DNA of 64,000 nucleotides from the NCBI RefSeq assembly GCF_047511655.1, contig NC_133394.1:144311343-144375342 (forward strand), read 5' to 3'. This document shows positions 1-11,588 of this stretch, one piece after another. The DNA comes from Castor canadensis (Eukaryota; Chordata; Mammalia; Rodentia; Castoridae). The position numbers were made by a program, and so were the translations under genes. The stretch's first letter is position 1; every line of letters begins with the position of its first letter. A model generated the notes under the pieces. That model was not told the origin of the DNA and ran no database searches. It saw only the letters and a list, made by a program, of their open reading frames with translations.

Positions 1-235
1 ATATTTAACTAAACTAGCTCATAAAAATTATGTATCTTCTTTATAAGTTCTAAAAAATATTAAAAAGCACCATTCCCAAACACCATGTTGCAAAAATTCT
101 TATGTAAGCAAAATAAATGAATCTAGCATATTTGTTTTAAATCATAATACAAGATATCATTCTTTTAAGTGTCCCTCGCTGGCTAAAGAGTTTTTTAAAA
201 AGTATTTTGTTAATTGCTTATACATTTATTCATAG

Positions 236-446
236 CTAAAGAGTTTTTAATTAAGAATGTGTGTTGAATCACGTATCACAAGCTTTTTTCTATATCTTTT
301 GAGATAACCAAATATAATTTTTATTCTTTCATCTGTTAATATGATGAGTTTCATTAGCAGACTTTTAAATGTTAAACTCTTGCTGCATTCCTGGAAGATA
401 TTCACCTTGATCAACATATTTTAAAAATTACTGGATTTACTGGATT
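236..446 (-). repeat. Old L1 ORF2 fragment (reverse-transcriptase region)
   Basis: Read on the minus strand this AT-rich segment follows the L1 ORF2 region around the reverse-transcriptase core. The plus strand shows the antisense landmarks 'tcttttgagataacc', 'catctgttaatatgatg' and 'gctgcattcctggaa', which recur in mammalian L1M copies. It is full of stops and indels. Bases 1-235 are AT-rich and may extend the same relic, but I cannot align them. Confidence 0.6.
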
Positions 447-488
447 TATGCTCTTAACTGAACTCATCCTATTGCCTGCTTGCTTGTT

Positions 489-690
489 TTTTTTTTTTTT
501 TTTTTTTTTGTTGATCTGGGGTTTGAATGCAAGGCATACACCTTGAGCCACTCTACCGGCCTTTTTTTTTGTGACGGGTTTTTTTGAGATAGGGTCTTAT
601 GAACTATTTGCCCAGGCTGGCTTAGAATTGTGATCTTCCTGATCTCTGCCTCCTGAGTAGCTAGGATTACAGGCATGAGCAACCAACAGC
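489..690 (-). repeat. Dimeric B1-ID SINE
   Basis: The copy starts with a long T run (the A tail on the minus strand). It then shows the complement of an ID-like monomer ('gggtttgaatgcaaggc', 'ttgagccactctaccgg'), a second T-rich linker, and the complement of a B1-like 7SL-derived monomer ('gcccaggctggc', 'cctcctgagtagctaggattacaggcatg'). The order on the minus strand is B1 then ID. No convincing target-site duplication was found. Confidence 0.85.
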
Positions 691-762
691 TGCTGCTTCC
701 TTTCTTAACTTGCTCTTGCCTTATTTTAGAAGCAAGACATTCCAATCTCATAAAAGCAGATT

Positions 763-870
763 ACTCTCTCTCTCTTTCTCTCTCTGTCATTCTCTCTTCC
801 TCTGCTTGTCCCTCTCCTCTCCTCCCTCTCTCCCCTTTCCACTATCCCTCTCCCTCTCTCTTTCCCCCTT
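763..870. repeat. CT-rich simple repeat
   Basis: An almost pure pyrimidine tract of (TC)n, (TCCC)n and CT-rich units follows the SINE. The short open frames across it reflect low complexity, not coding. Confidence 0.85.
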
Positions 871-944
871 CTCTCATGTCTGCAATGGATCAAGTAAAAT
901 TAGCATTATCTGTTCTGTGAATTAGTTTATAAAGCCTCCTGGGT

Positions 945-1715
945 CTGGAGAGAATTTTTATTGTGGTAAAAAAATATGACTTAAAATTTGTCATTTTTCC
1001 CATTTTTAAAGTGTGCAATTCAATGATTGTTAGTATATTCGAAAGTTGTGCAACCAACATTACTATCCATTTCCAAAACTTTTTCATTACTGCAAACTGT
1101 TTACTCATTAAAAAATAACTCCCCATTTTTCTCTCCTCCATTACCTTCTAGTATCCTCTAATCTACTTTCTATCTCTGTAAATTTGTCCATTGTAGATAT
1201 TTCATGTAAGTAGATTCATATAATTTTTGTTCTTTTTGTCTAGTGTTTTCATGACTCATTCATGTTGCAGCGTGCATTACTATGTTACTCCTTATTAAGG
1301 TTAAATCATATTCCACTATACATATGTATCATGGTTTGTCCATCCATTCTTCTATTGATAGACACTTGGGTTGTTTCTACCTTTTGGCTATTCTGCATAA
1401 CACTGCAATGAACATTTTCATATAGGTACTTGCTTGAGTACCTGTTTTCAACTTTTTTGGGTGTATTCCTAGGAATGCAATAGCTAGATCATATGGTAAG
1501 TATATGTTTAATTTTTTGAGGAAAATGAAAAGCTATTTTCGACATCAACTGCAGCATCTTACATTCCCACAGGCCATGGACAAGTTTCAGTTTTTGCATC
1601 TTCTCACTTATACTTGTTATTTTCAATTTTGTTTTATTATAGACATCCTACTAGGTATGCAGTGGTATTTTGCCATAGTTTGGCATTTCCCTAGTGAGTA
1701 GTGATGCCGAACATC
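945..1715 (-). repeat. Old L1 3' end (L1M type)
   Basis: On the plus strand this is the antisense of the end of L1 ORF2 and its 3' UTR. Landmarks are 'aagtgtgcaattcaatg', 'gttgtgcaaccaac', 'ctactttctatctctgtaaa', 'atattccactatacatatg', 'tgatagacacttgggttg' and 'gctagatcatatggtaag'. Divergence is high and no reading frame survives. Confidence 0.8.
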
Positions 1716-2558
1716 GTGGTTCATTGTGCTTATTGGTCATTTCTAGTCTTTGGAGAATGATGTGTGTGAGTGTGTATGGGGGGGTAGTGATTTTAACTTG
1801 ACTTATGACCACTGATTTAATATGATTTATTCGTATTTTACATTTCTTTTAATTTTAGTTTTAGTATATTATATATTTCAAGAAATTTTCCTTTTACTTT
1901 GCTTTTAAATTGATTAGTGTGAGGCTTTTCAAAATATTCCTTATTATTTTTAAACTGTGATCGCTCTATACAGTTATATTCCTTTTCTTACTCCTAATAG
2001 AAAACACTCTGTGCTGTAGCTTGGTATGCCCCTATAGCAGTTTTTAAAACACAAAATCTCTACATTTTTGACATGACTTTCATCAAGAAGTGGGGTCTTT
2101 TTTCCCCTCTCTACTGTGTCTGCGTGGACCTGTAGCTGCATTGACCAATTGAATAAGGCCGAAGTGATTCTGGCTTGCTGTCTGAACGCTGTGGCTAAAT
2201 CATAAAAGATGATGCAGTTTCTATGTTGTCTGTTAGAACCTTTGTGCTTGGAACTCTGAGCCGTTTATATAAGACGTTCAACTACTCTGAGGCCACCATG
2301 CTGGGAGGAAGCTAAGTCACATGGGAAGGCCATGTGTCCACGCTGTTTTGGCAATCCTAGTCTGAGTCATTCAAGCCGAGACTCCAGATATGTAAGTGAA
2401 CAAGCATTTGGATGATTCTAGCTCCCAGATGTCTAGTTCCCTCCTAGAACTCACATTTTTTCAGCTTAGTCTCTGACATTGAGGAGTAGGTATTAGTCAG
2501 CCAGCTGTGTTCTTACAACTTTTTGACTCACAGAATCCATGTGCATTCTAAAATGATT
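1716..2558. other. Noncoding, AT-rich; possible old LTR piece at 2090-2540
   Basis: No open frame or RNA gene is visible. Within 2090-2540 the sequence ('gaggccaccatgctgggaggaagc', 'cacatgggaaggccatgtg') resembles old ERVL-type LTR fragments common in mammals, but I cannot assign a family. The rest is AT-rich unique-looking sequence. Confidence 0.4.
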
Positions 2559-2642
2559 ATTTTTTTAGTGGAACTGTGGTTTGGACTCAGTGCTTCATGC
2601 TTTCTAGGCAGGCGTTCTACCACTTGAGCCATTCCTCTAACT
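2559..2642 (-). repeat. ID-like SINE
   Basis: The complement of an ID-like monomer: T-rich start, then 'ggtttggactcagtgc', 'ctaggcaggcgttctaccacttgagcc'. It is a single tRNA-derived unit without the B1 part. Confidence 0.75.
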
Positions 2643-2780
2643 GTTTTGGGGTCATTTGTGATACAACAATAACTATAGGAATCACATTTTAAAGTAAAGG
2701 AATAAATAGGTGAGTGAATGAATGAATTACAGTTATAGTGTTTTTATGTGAGACTCTGAGGAACCTACAGTATACATGTT

Positions 2781-3142
2781 GTGTTAGCTTGGGATGCCAT
2801 ACAAAATACCATAGACTGAGTGGCTTAACCAGTAGATCTTTATTTACCACAGTTCTGGAGCTAAAAGTTTGAGGTCAGTATGCCAGCATAGCTGGGGCTT
2901 CTTCTTCCCTTACAGATGGCTGCCTTCCAGCTGTGTCCTCACCTTCTGAAGAGTATATGAGCCCTGGTCTCATCTTCTTTTCAGAGGGTGCTAAGACCAC
3001 CATGGGGCCATGCTCTCAGGACTTGATCTAACCCTAATTACCTTCTAAAGACCCACCTATGAATGAATACCACCAGGTTGGAGGTTAGGGCTTCAAAACA
3101 TGAATTTTGGGGCTACACAAAAATTTTAGTCCATGAAACATG
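2781..3142 (-). repeat. MLT1-type MaLR solo LTR
   Basis: The plus strand gives the complement of a mammalian MLT1 LTR from end to end: 'gccatacaaaataccatagactgagtggctta', 'agttctggag', 'gatggctgccttccagctgtgtcctca', 'attaccttctaaagacccacc', 'cttcaaaacatgaattttgggg' and 'agtccatgaaaca'. It is a non-autonomous ERVL-MaLR LTR with no internal region next to it. Confidence 0.8.
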
Positions 3143-4417
3143 TAAACCTTAAAAAAATAGTCAAATGCATTCAATTCCGTCAAAGATAATGCTCCTAAAG
3201 CGTCATGTACATGAAGCCTGCTTACTAGATTAGAGCTTTTTTTTTTTTTTTTTTAGGATAAACATCGAAATTTGTAAAACCTGACTCCTATGCTATCTTT
3301 TCTTTGGGGGAAAGCTAAAGGGTGCCTTATTTAGGTAAAAAAACGACTAAAATATGCTGTCCTCACTTGGGCATGTGTAATGCACAATTTCACCTTTAGA
3401 TGAACATGCCATTCTTACTTGGTTCTTTGAATTTTGTAATACTTAAGGCTGTGGGTCAGTCATTCTTCACAAATGAAAACTATATCACAAGGGAACACAT
3501 ATCACAAAAACAAGACTCCAGTTGGAAACCGAAGAATTACCTTTGAATCATAAATTCCGTAAAACCATACTCTTCTGCTAGGGATTTATATTTTCCAGTT
3601 TACTGAATGATATATTTCTCTCCTTGAAATATAACTAGAATCCCAACAAATTGGAGCCTCTCATTTCTATAGTAAATAGAAACACTTATTGACTTAGCTG
3701 TATTGGCTGAGTAGCCTATTTTTATTTTGTAGATGTTAAAGCATTTAATTTCTTCCTTCAGTGCTGTGATTTTCAACCTGTTTTGAATTATGACACTTTC
3801 TTGTCATTTGCTTCATTTCCCAACAGTCTCACTTTGTAAGAGAGCTGTCAGAGCTCTTGAGAATAAAAAGTCCCAAGATTCATTTTCTTTAAAGACTCAT
3901 GTCATAATTTGAAAGAACTGAAGATGCTCTTACATATCAGAGAAAACTGCTGCTCAAGTATGAGTAGTGGGTTTTCATGCTTTTTCTTTTTGAAAAGGTT
4001 ACTTTCCTACAATTTTTACCTTCTTTTCTCTCTAGCTACTTCAAGTGCATGTCACTGTTTCACCAGCTTAGTGTACAAATATCGTCACATATTTATCATT
4101 TTCTAATTAGTTGTTTGAAGCTGTTCTTGCCCTTTTAATCAGGACACTTGGTGTCTAATCTTCTTTGCCACCTAGAGTTGTTCAGAGACCTTGAGGGGCT
4201 TACTTGACTCGAAGGGTAACCATTTGCTCAAATGCCAATGAAGAGAGAATAGCAGCATCTAGACAGTTATAGCTGGAAACAGTTCCCAGGATGTCTAAGC
4301 ATTTTTGCTCTCAGCTGAATTGATGGGCAGGGTAGTCAAGACACTCATACCAAGTGTTTTGCATTTGAGATTCCAGGCTAATAATCTTTTAGTTTATATT
4401 AATGCATCTTTGAGCCC
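3143..4417. other. Noncoding, no feature recognised
   Basis: Mostly unique AT-rich sequence with a T17 run near 3238-3255. The short open frames (for example 3909-4106) have no initiator context, domain or codon pattern that would support a gene. Confidence 0.5.
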
Positions 4418-4612
4418 CCTGTCATTTGACAAATTTGGGGGAAATTTTTGATTGTCACAATTGGGGGGGGAAGGGAGAGGGTACTATTGTCATCTTTTGG
4501 ATAGAAGCCAGGGAATGCTGCTAAACATCCTACACTTCCCTCAGTACAGCTTCCCCAACCCCCCAACACAATCACAGTTACCTGGCTCAAATGTCAGTAC
4601 TGCTAAGGCTGA
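4418..4612 (+). repeat. MER20-like hAT-Charlie DNA transposon relic
   Basis: Landmarks of the MER20-type nonautonomous hAT element are present in order: 'tttttgattgtcacaattggggg', 'tagaagccagggaatgctgctaaacatcctaca', 'ctggctcaaatgtcagtactgctaaggctgagaaac'. Two further copies occur at 13120 and 28030. Confidence 0.7.
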
Positions 4613-6837
4613 GAAACACTGGTTTCTCCCTTATGGCTTACACCAGCATGATCCACTACTGCCTCCAGCATTGCAGGGTGCTAGACCTCAGCTACAGGCT
4701 GTCTCTCCCCACTCCCCCACCACCTGAGTTCTGGTGTAAACTGTTCTCACCATTCCACAGTCTACAGTCTCCTTTTCCTCATGCTGCATTCCTCTCCATG
4801 GAACCAAGTATCTTTTTTGTCTGATTGATCTCAGCTTGGACCATCTAAGTTCGTCATTGCAGTTTTAATGATGTTGAAATTCATCAACAAAGAGGCCGGT
4901 CTAAGCCCATTTTCTTCCCCCTCAGGAGGTTTCTTGGTCCCTTTGCAAATTCATCCAACATATGTCAAGGATCACAAGAGGCGTTTGGAAATTTGCAAAG
5001 TATCAGTCATGCCACAGAAAATTCAGTTATATCCCATTTCCCAGGGACCTGGGTATCTACTTGTCTTAAATTTGCATAATCAAGACCCTTCACTGAAAAA
5101 GTATTGTATCTGAAGAGTCCTGCTGTGCTCAGTGTACGGGGATAGTTGACAATCCCTCCTGATTAAAGCATATGTTCTGCTTCTCTAGGCACTCTGCCCT
5201 ATTTATTATTTCTCGTGCCTGGGATGCCATCAATTGGATTGTATTTCCTTCCAAAGCACCAATTGCTAAAATACTTGTGAATCAGGTAGTTTGCTAGACT
5301 CAACTGAGAAATGACTTCTCTACTGATTCCAGGCTTTGCTGTTGGCAGCCACAACTCCCTGTGAGGCAACTTTGCTTTGTCCCCCAATGCAAAGTGCTGG
5401 CATAACTATAGGGGTTTGGATCCTTTTATTGGTAGAGAATGTATTGTTAGTGTGCAGCAGCCTGTATACCCACTTCTTGATTTTTGTTGAATTGGGAAGC
5501 TATGTTCCTAATAGGTGGACTGGGGTAGAAATAGAATTTTCACAGAGCTGTCTCTGATCTCAATCACTGTGGATATTGTTTGAAATGCATGGCAGATTTC
5601 AAAGAACTGGATAGGAGACAGATGTCTAGAGTAAAAGCTATCTGTAAATTAGAAGGTGCCAACATTCTTATCACTTGAGAGATGGAGGATGGAGGAAAGG
5701 GCAAGGGAATGCCTACCACTATGAATTAGTTTGCTTTCTTGGGCTTGAATTCTGAGGGCTTTGCCATAGTTGAGGAGTTTCCTTCAGGGAGTAGAAAAAG
5801 GTAGACACTGCCATACGCTCTCTAATCTGGGTGAGACAGGGAAGCAACCTAGAGGGGCTCTACCAACCTCATGAGAATGAACCTGACCAATAGATTTCAA
5901 GAACTTTCATAGCTAGGCACTAACTTTTAGTAACTCTTTGTTATAATTCGTCTTTTACCTCTGAGATTTCAGTAAAATCTTCTAATTTCCCCAGTATCCT
6001 CTTATCTGCGCTGTCAGGGAAATTACAGAAAGGGTTATAACCATGGAAGAGTAAAAGGAAGAATAATTTCAGGAGTCAGAATGATTGTTTCAGTGATGAG
6101 TGCTAAAATCCTCAAAAGGTGAGTGGATTCCAGGAATAATAGGTGGTGGGGTGTTGGCCATGAGAGCCTTTCCCCTTCCAGTCTAGAGTTTCTCTCTCTT
6201 CTCTGCCAACCTTGGTTATTTTACCAAGGCCTCTTGAAATTTACTCATACTTTCTGCAGTATACTGATATATGGTTGATACCATCAGGGATCTCCTCTAA
6301 TCCATGTTTCCTCGAATCCTGGTGAAGGATTCATCATCATTAACAAGTCTTCTTTCTTTTTCTGCATTGGTTTACCACTAGTATAGCAATTGCCACATCA
6401 TTTTGACTTTCATAATAGGAATTTCACTTAGGGAATTCACTTTCACTCAGGGAATTTCCAGGCATATAGTAGACACTCAATAGAAATGTTGAATGGTTGA
6501 AGAAACAAGTCAACACAAGACAGAAAGTCTTCACTGATTCCTTATTTGAGGACAAAACTCATGACCGAAAGTCTGAAAAACACAACGCTCATGAATCAGG
6601 TGTGGTAACTCAGAGAGACAGAAAAGCTGCTTTTATTCAATTTAGGAAGGTCATCATTAGTAGGAGGGGTCTCTTGGGCAAGTGTGGAGTCCTAAGGCAT
6701 GATAGCATTTAATATAAGACTGAACTGCTAGCTTGAACTCTTAGATCTGTCTTTTGCTGATTGTATAGTAAAGAAAGTAGCTTTTGGTTTTAGTTGATGT
6801 CTAATTTCAAATTAAAATTTATCTTTTCTCTAGTCTC
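4613..6837. other. Noncoding, no gene recognised
   Basis: Unique-looking sequence. A small MIR/L2-like fragment near 6430-6500 ('ggcatatagtagacactcaatagaaatg') is the only repeat trace I can name. The open frames at 4452-4824 and 5336-5557 are short, not extended by splice signals, and lack recognisable domains. Confidence 0.5.
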
Positions 6838-6965
6838 TCCATCCACCTGACATTTATTTAGCACCTGCCATATGACAGGGATAGCGTAAAGTGCTAGGGA
6901 TTAAAAGAGGATTAAGATGAAATCCTTACTGTCCAGCTGTTTATCATCTAGCAGGGATTGAAACC
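6838..6965 (-). repeat. Old MIR/L2-like fragment
   Basis: Antisense landmarks 'acatttatttagcacctgccatatgacaggg' and 'gtgctagggattaaaag' resemble the common 3' region of old MIR/L2 elements, in which '...tttattgagcacctactatgtgccagg...' is read on the opposite strand. Confidence 0.5.
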
Positions 6966-7085
6966 TTCATCAATATTTATCCAATCATGTTTTGCAATAA
7001 ATCATTCTGGCGATGCAGTGATGTCACTTTTAATAGTTCATTAATTACAGTATATATGGAAAAGTAGCTTTTAAATGTGTGCCAG

Positions 7086-7910
7086 CCACCAATGTTCATT
7101 GCAGCACTGTTCACAAAAGCTAAGCTATGGAACAATCAAGATACCCCACTACTGATGAGTGGATTAAGAGAATGTGTATCTATCTATCTAGTGGAGTTTT
7201 ATTCAGCTGTAAGGAATAATAAAATCATGTGGTTTGAAGGTAAATGGATGCAATTCAAAGACATCATATTAAGTGAAGTAAGCCAAGCTCAGAAAGACAA
7301 AGGCCTCATGTTTTCTCTCATACGTGGAAGATAGATCCAAAAGATAAACATAGACACAGAAACCAGCACAATCATATACAAACTCATATGTAGAACATGG
7401 AACTCGGGGGAGGAGGGAAAGGAAAAGAATGATGAAGAGTCAACAATATTGAGATACATTACATCTGTGCAGGTAGAGGATCTAGAAAGCTATTGAACAA
7501 TAGAGGGATGGGAGGGAAGTGGTAAGGGAGAGTAACAGAAGCAATAGAACTGACCAAAATAAAGTATACTCACAGCAGGGATACATTGAGAAACCCTTTG
7601 AACACTGGCTTTGGGATTCATAATTAAGACAGGACTGTAAAATTGGTACAGTGTCTGTGGAGTACTTATGGGAGGGGGAGGTGAATGGAAGAAATGAAAG
7701 TGAAGGAATGTGGTTGATGGGCTTCCTATACATATATGAAATTGAACGATGAAACCTCTTGCAATTGCTTTAAGTGTGGTGGGAAGGGGTTTGTGGGGGG
7801 AGTTTCTGGGGGTGATGTAACCAATATACAATGTAAGCCTACTTGAAACTGTCACAATGAATCCTCCTTGTACAACGAATATATCCTGAGAAAAATGAAA
7901 AGAAAAAAAT
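7086..7910 (+). mobile_element. 5'-truncated L1 with 10-bp target-site duplication
   Basis: The element begins within the end of ORF2 ('caatgttcattgcagcactgttcacaaaagc') and continues through a 3' UTR to an A-rich tail ending at 7910. The 10-mer 'tgtgtgccag' sits at 7076-7085 and again at 7911-7920, an exact target-site duplication, so both borders are firm. The ORF2 C-terminal frame still reads 7077-7334 before its stop. Its 3' UTR matches the older L1 at 54104-61362 and not the young L1 at 33741, so it belongs to the older subfamily. Confidence 0.9.
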
Positions 7911-7920
7911 TGTGTGCCAG

Positions 7921-9394
7921 GCAATGGGAACCTGAAAGACAGATGACCTTAGCTCTACTCCCATTTTACAGACTACTGACCATTTCCTCATCTTTTGTAG
8001 ATTCCTGTTTCCTCTTCTGTAATACTAGGGGGGAAGATTTTAGAAAAATCTCAGAAAAACCCATTCTCTAGTAAAGACATTATTGTTGCTGGCCACTAGA
8101 GGTCAGTGCCTGAAAAACTAAACTGGCCACATTCTGTTCTGTTGCTATCAGTCAGCCCTGAAGCAGAAGCAAATAACTATTTTCTTAGTGTGCTTTGGTT
8201 AGGAAGAAACAGTTTTCTCTTTGACATATTGGAGCCTTGACTTGACATTTTTCCACTACTTCGGCTGAGCACTTGCTGCAGTGTACTGGCAACCTACATG
8301 CAAGAACGAATGAACAGAAGGTATAGCCCTTGCCATTGGAGAATTTATGCTTTCCGAACAGAGCTGAACACATTTATACCTGGGTGACAGGTGGAAAGAA
8401 AAATTGAAAATTACTCTTCTGTAGAGTCAACTCCTTACATATCCAAGTGACATATTTGTTCCTAGCCAGGCACCTAGAGTTAAATGTGTTTTCAGACCAG
8501 TCAGTCCTTCCTTCATCACTTTTGCCTTTTTCTAATTTTCTGTCATTCTGAAAAATAGAAACTTCCACTCTCTTATAAGTATTTGTTCATTATTGCCAAT
8601 GACTTACCTCTGCCTTCCAGGGGAAAGAGGAGGACTAATTCCTCTGATTGGTGAGGGTCTAGCATCCTTTGGCTTTGTGTCACTATTGGGAGTTGGCTAT
8701 ATGTAAAGGGTCATTGCTGGTGTTGCCTATCTTGAGTCCTATGAACTTGACTTAGGGTGAGGTTGATCTTTGTCTTTGCTGAGGCTAGATGAAGGTATTT
8801 CTTTTCTGCAGGACATAGAAGGGCCAGATCCAAGGCAACCATTAGGGAGTTACCTTTGGCCTCATGTCCACGTTACATTCTCTGTTGTGGTGCCACAGTG
8901 TTTGATCCATGTGTGCCCTCTGTGTGTATTTTCAATCAATTTAGTGCTTTCAGCATGGGATCAAATTCTAGCAGAAGAGGTAAGTCAATGTTCCCACACA
9001 ACAGTTTTCTACAGTCTTGCTTGTGATGTGGTTGGGATGAGGTTTAAGCAAGAATAGGGCTCAGGGTTGTCCTAAGAGACATTTATCATCATTTTGTATA
9101 GCTGAAATCAAACTAATGTGAGCACAAAGGACAAAGAGTAGAAGAGAATTCATTAAAATACAACTAAGGTATATGCAAGAGAAGATGTTTCTTCTGCAAC
9201 ATGGTGATGGTACATAAAGAGTTAAAATTAAAACCCAGGCCTTTTTTGTTACTTGGTCATCCTTTATCTCCACTAATGCTCCTCTGTGCCCTCCTAGCAT
9301 CAAGTTACCGCTTCACTCATATGAGGAGGAAAACAAGTAGGAAGGATATATAGCAATGGCTGCTGTCAAAACAATGACATTCATTTATATATAA
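7921..9394. other. Noncoding, no gene recognised
   Basis: Unique-looking sequence apart from a short MIR-like 'cccattttacagactactgacc' near 7960 and a CTCF-like motif near 8088. The open frames at 8770-9057 and 9061-9303 have no supporting domain. Confidence 0.5.
8088..8110 (+). promoter_or_regulatory. Candidate CTCF-binding motif
   Basis: The 'ggccactagaggtcagtg' segment matches the CTCF core consensus CCASYAGRKGGC at all positions but one (T for G). Single motif matches are frequent by chance, so this is only a candidate. Confidence 0.25.
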
Positions 9395-9560
9395 TTGCCT
9401 ATCATTTATTCATTTATACCTCAAAACACTTGTTGAGTACTTGTTTATGTGCCTACTGTTTCAGGTGCAGGGGTCAAAGCAAGACCTGCTTCCTTCATGG
9501 AGGTGACATTAGTTTGAGAGTTGACAGTTAACAAAGTTAACAAGGCACTGTAGCAGAAAA
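9395..9560 (-). repeat. Old L2/MIR-like fragment
   Basis: Shows 'catttattcatttatacc', 'acttgttgagtacttgtttatgtgcctactg', 'caaagcaagacctgcttccttcatggaggtgacatt', the degraded antisense form of a widespread ancient mammalian repeat. Confidence 0.5.
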
Positions 9561-11386
9561 TATCAGTGCCTCTCCCACGTCCCTGGGACCTTGATGGCTT
9601 GAGAACACTCTGGTAGGTTTCCAACAGTGTCATACCTCTCTGTATGCCTGAAACCTTTTCTCAGAATCTTGAAATACAGCTCTGCCAGAGCACCAGTGGC
9701 ACACACTGCTGGAAAAATGGCCTCCCTGGGAGCAGCCCTGGGCTAATGACTCTTGGGAGATGGTCTTTAAATACTCCAGCCTCCATTTTTTTAGGTTTGC
9801 TAATTCTGGAGTGCATACGTTATTGTATTTCTGCTTACTACCCTTTGGGATAAGCTTCAATCAGGCACAGTGGCAGTTTGCTTAGTAATACATGCACTAT
9901 TGGTGTTTCTTATACTTTCCAAATAAACTACTTACACCCTGATTCTTGCTTCAGGCTCTACATTTGGGAGAAACCAGCTAAAATAGTTACTTTTCACATA
10001 TATTATTACATTTGGTTCTTGAAAGACTGAAATTTTAAGCTGAACATCCTGGTGTCACACCAATGATACCCTTTTGGGGGGAAAAAGAAGGTTGGTTAAC
10101 ATTTCCTGAACAGGCAACCATATTTTATTCCAAGCTATGTACAATCCTAGGTGTCTGAACCAAAAGAGGGCTCTGGTTCAGCAGCAGCCACACTTTCGGC
10201 TGGCCCCTTAGGAAACAGACCTTCTCACCCTGGGGGATTTGAGCCTAGAAGTGAAGGAACAATCAGGTAGGGATTGAGTAGTTGGAGTTAAAGCCAAAAA
10301 AGAGATGCCACAAGCTAGAGCTTGGCTGTGAGAGGCCAGGAAAGGTTGAAATTATGAGAAAGTAGAGCTCATAAAGTACAAAAGATAGACAGGAGGTAAA
10401 GAAGCCAATTGGCAGTACAGGAAGTCCATGGGGACAGGAAGAAGCTATGGAGTAGAGGAGTCAAGTTCATTATTGGTTGTATCTGCCATGTCCTCCATGA
10501 GGTCCTTGAAGCTGTTGGAGCTATCTAACTTCTGCAAAGCAGAATGCCAGTGCCCATTGTTCCTACTTTGATTTTGTAAAAAAAAAAAAAAAAAGGCCTA
10601 TTTTAAAACAGGTGCCAAGTTTTATAAGTGGGGATGAGAAACTAGGTATGACTTTGCCTTTTAGAACTGAATTAGGATATAAGGGATTCCAAACTTTCAT
10701 TATTGCTGGAAAGAAAAGCTAAAGCTCATTTAATACAGGGAAGGCAAATTGATTTCATTTCAAGGGTGGAAACTTATTGATGGATGGTGGTCCCCTGGAG
10801 ACTATGAGAATTCTAAGCTGCCCTGGGAACAGCGGGAAGGAATGCTGTGATTGTTAGCAAAGCCTGCCCTTAGTTCAGAGAAAGAAAGGCAACATCCCAT
10901 CTACCCTCCCTATCTAATGTGGAAATAGAAGCTTACAGAATCTGGGTGTTTTGTCCAAAAGTCACCAAGGATGATTACTGAAATTTCTGGGACTAGAACT
11001 TGGGTCTTCTCTTTTTCCACTCAGCTTCTTTCTTCTTTCGTGTTTTTCTATTCAACTAACTTTGGTCCTTTAAAACAGTTTTGGGAAGCTAAGAAGCCCT
11101 TCTCATAAGAAAAGGTACTTCTTATTCCACAAGCAATTATATGCATTGCCCTCCTGCAGGTTACTTGGATTCATATTGTATCTTCACAGTGAGTTCTAGA
11201 AGAATAGAGGGGCCAGGTTTAGTGAATATTAACATGGGACCCCCCCCGTTAAATATGTGAGACACATTAAATATTATCTGTCATGTAATCTGATATTCAA
11301 ACTTGAATTTCCTGAGTTATATCTGGTGACCTTAGAGGGAATCAAATGGGTAACAACTTCTTGTTTATGTGTATATGTTGATAAAT
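9561..11386. other. Noncoding; MIR trace and A17 run
   Basis: No gene seen. An A run lies at 10578-10594. Bases 10915-11010 carry a MIR-like antisense segment ('ggaaatagaagcttacagaatctgggtg', 'tccaaaagtcaccaagg', 'gggactagaacttgggtc'). The remainder appears unique. Confidence 0.45.
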
Positions 11387-11588
11387 AGATGGTCCCGATC
11401 ATCTCCCACACCAACCCTCTCATTACTACGTGCCAGTCCTCTGACCTACAGAATGCTTATGTAGCTGCACTTCTAGTTCTGAATATAGAAAGCCTGAATG
11501 TTTTCTGGAGGAAATCTTTACAACTCCCTATCATTATTCCTGAGTAATTTCAGTAACGATCAAGATACATAGTGGTGCTCAGTTTGTT
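11387..11588 (+). repeat. Copy A of an unclassified ~0.2-kb direct duplication
   Basis: Runs from 'agatggtcccgatc' to 'gtggtgctcagtttgtt' and is repeated in the same orientation at 12765-12969. The copies share long blocks such as 'tgccagtcctctgac', 'gaatgcttatgt', 'caactccctatcat' and 'atcaagatacatagtggtg'. No A tail, terminal repeat or coding frame is visible, so I cannot say whether it is a dispersed repeat or a local duplication. Confidence 0.85.
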
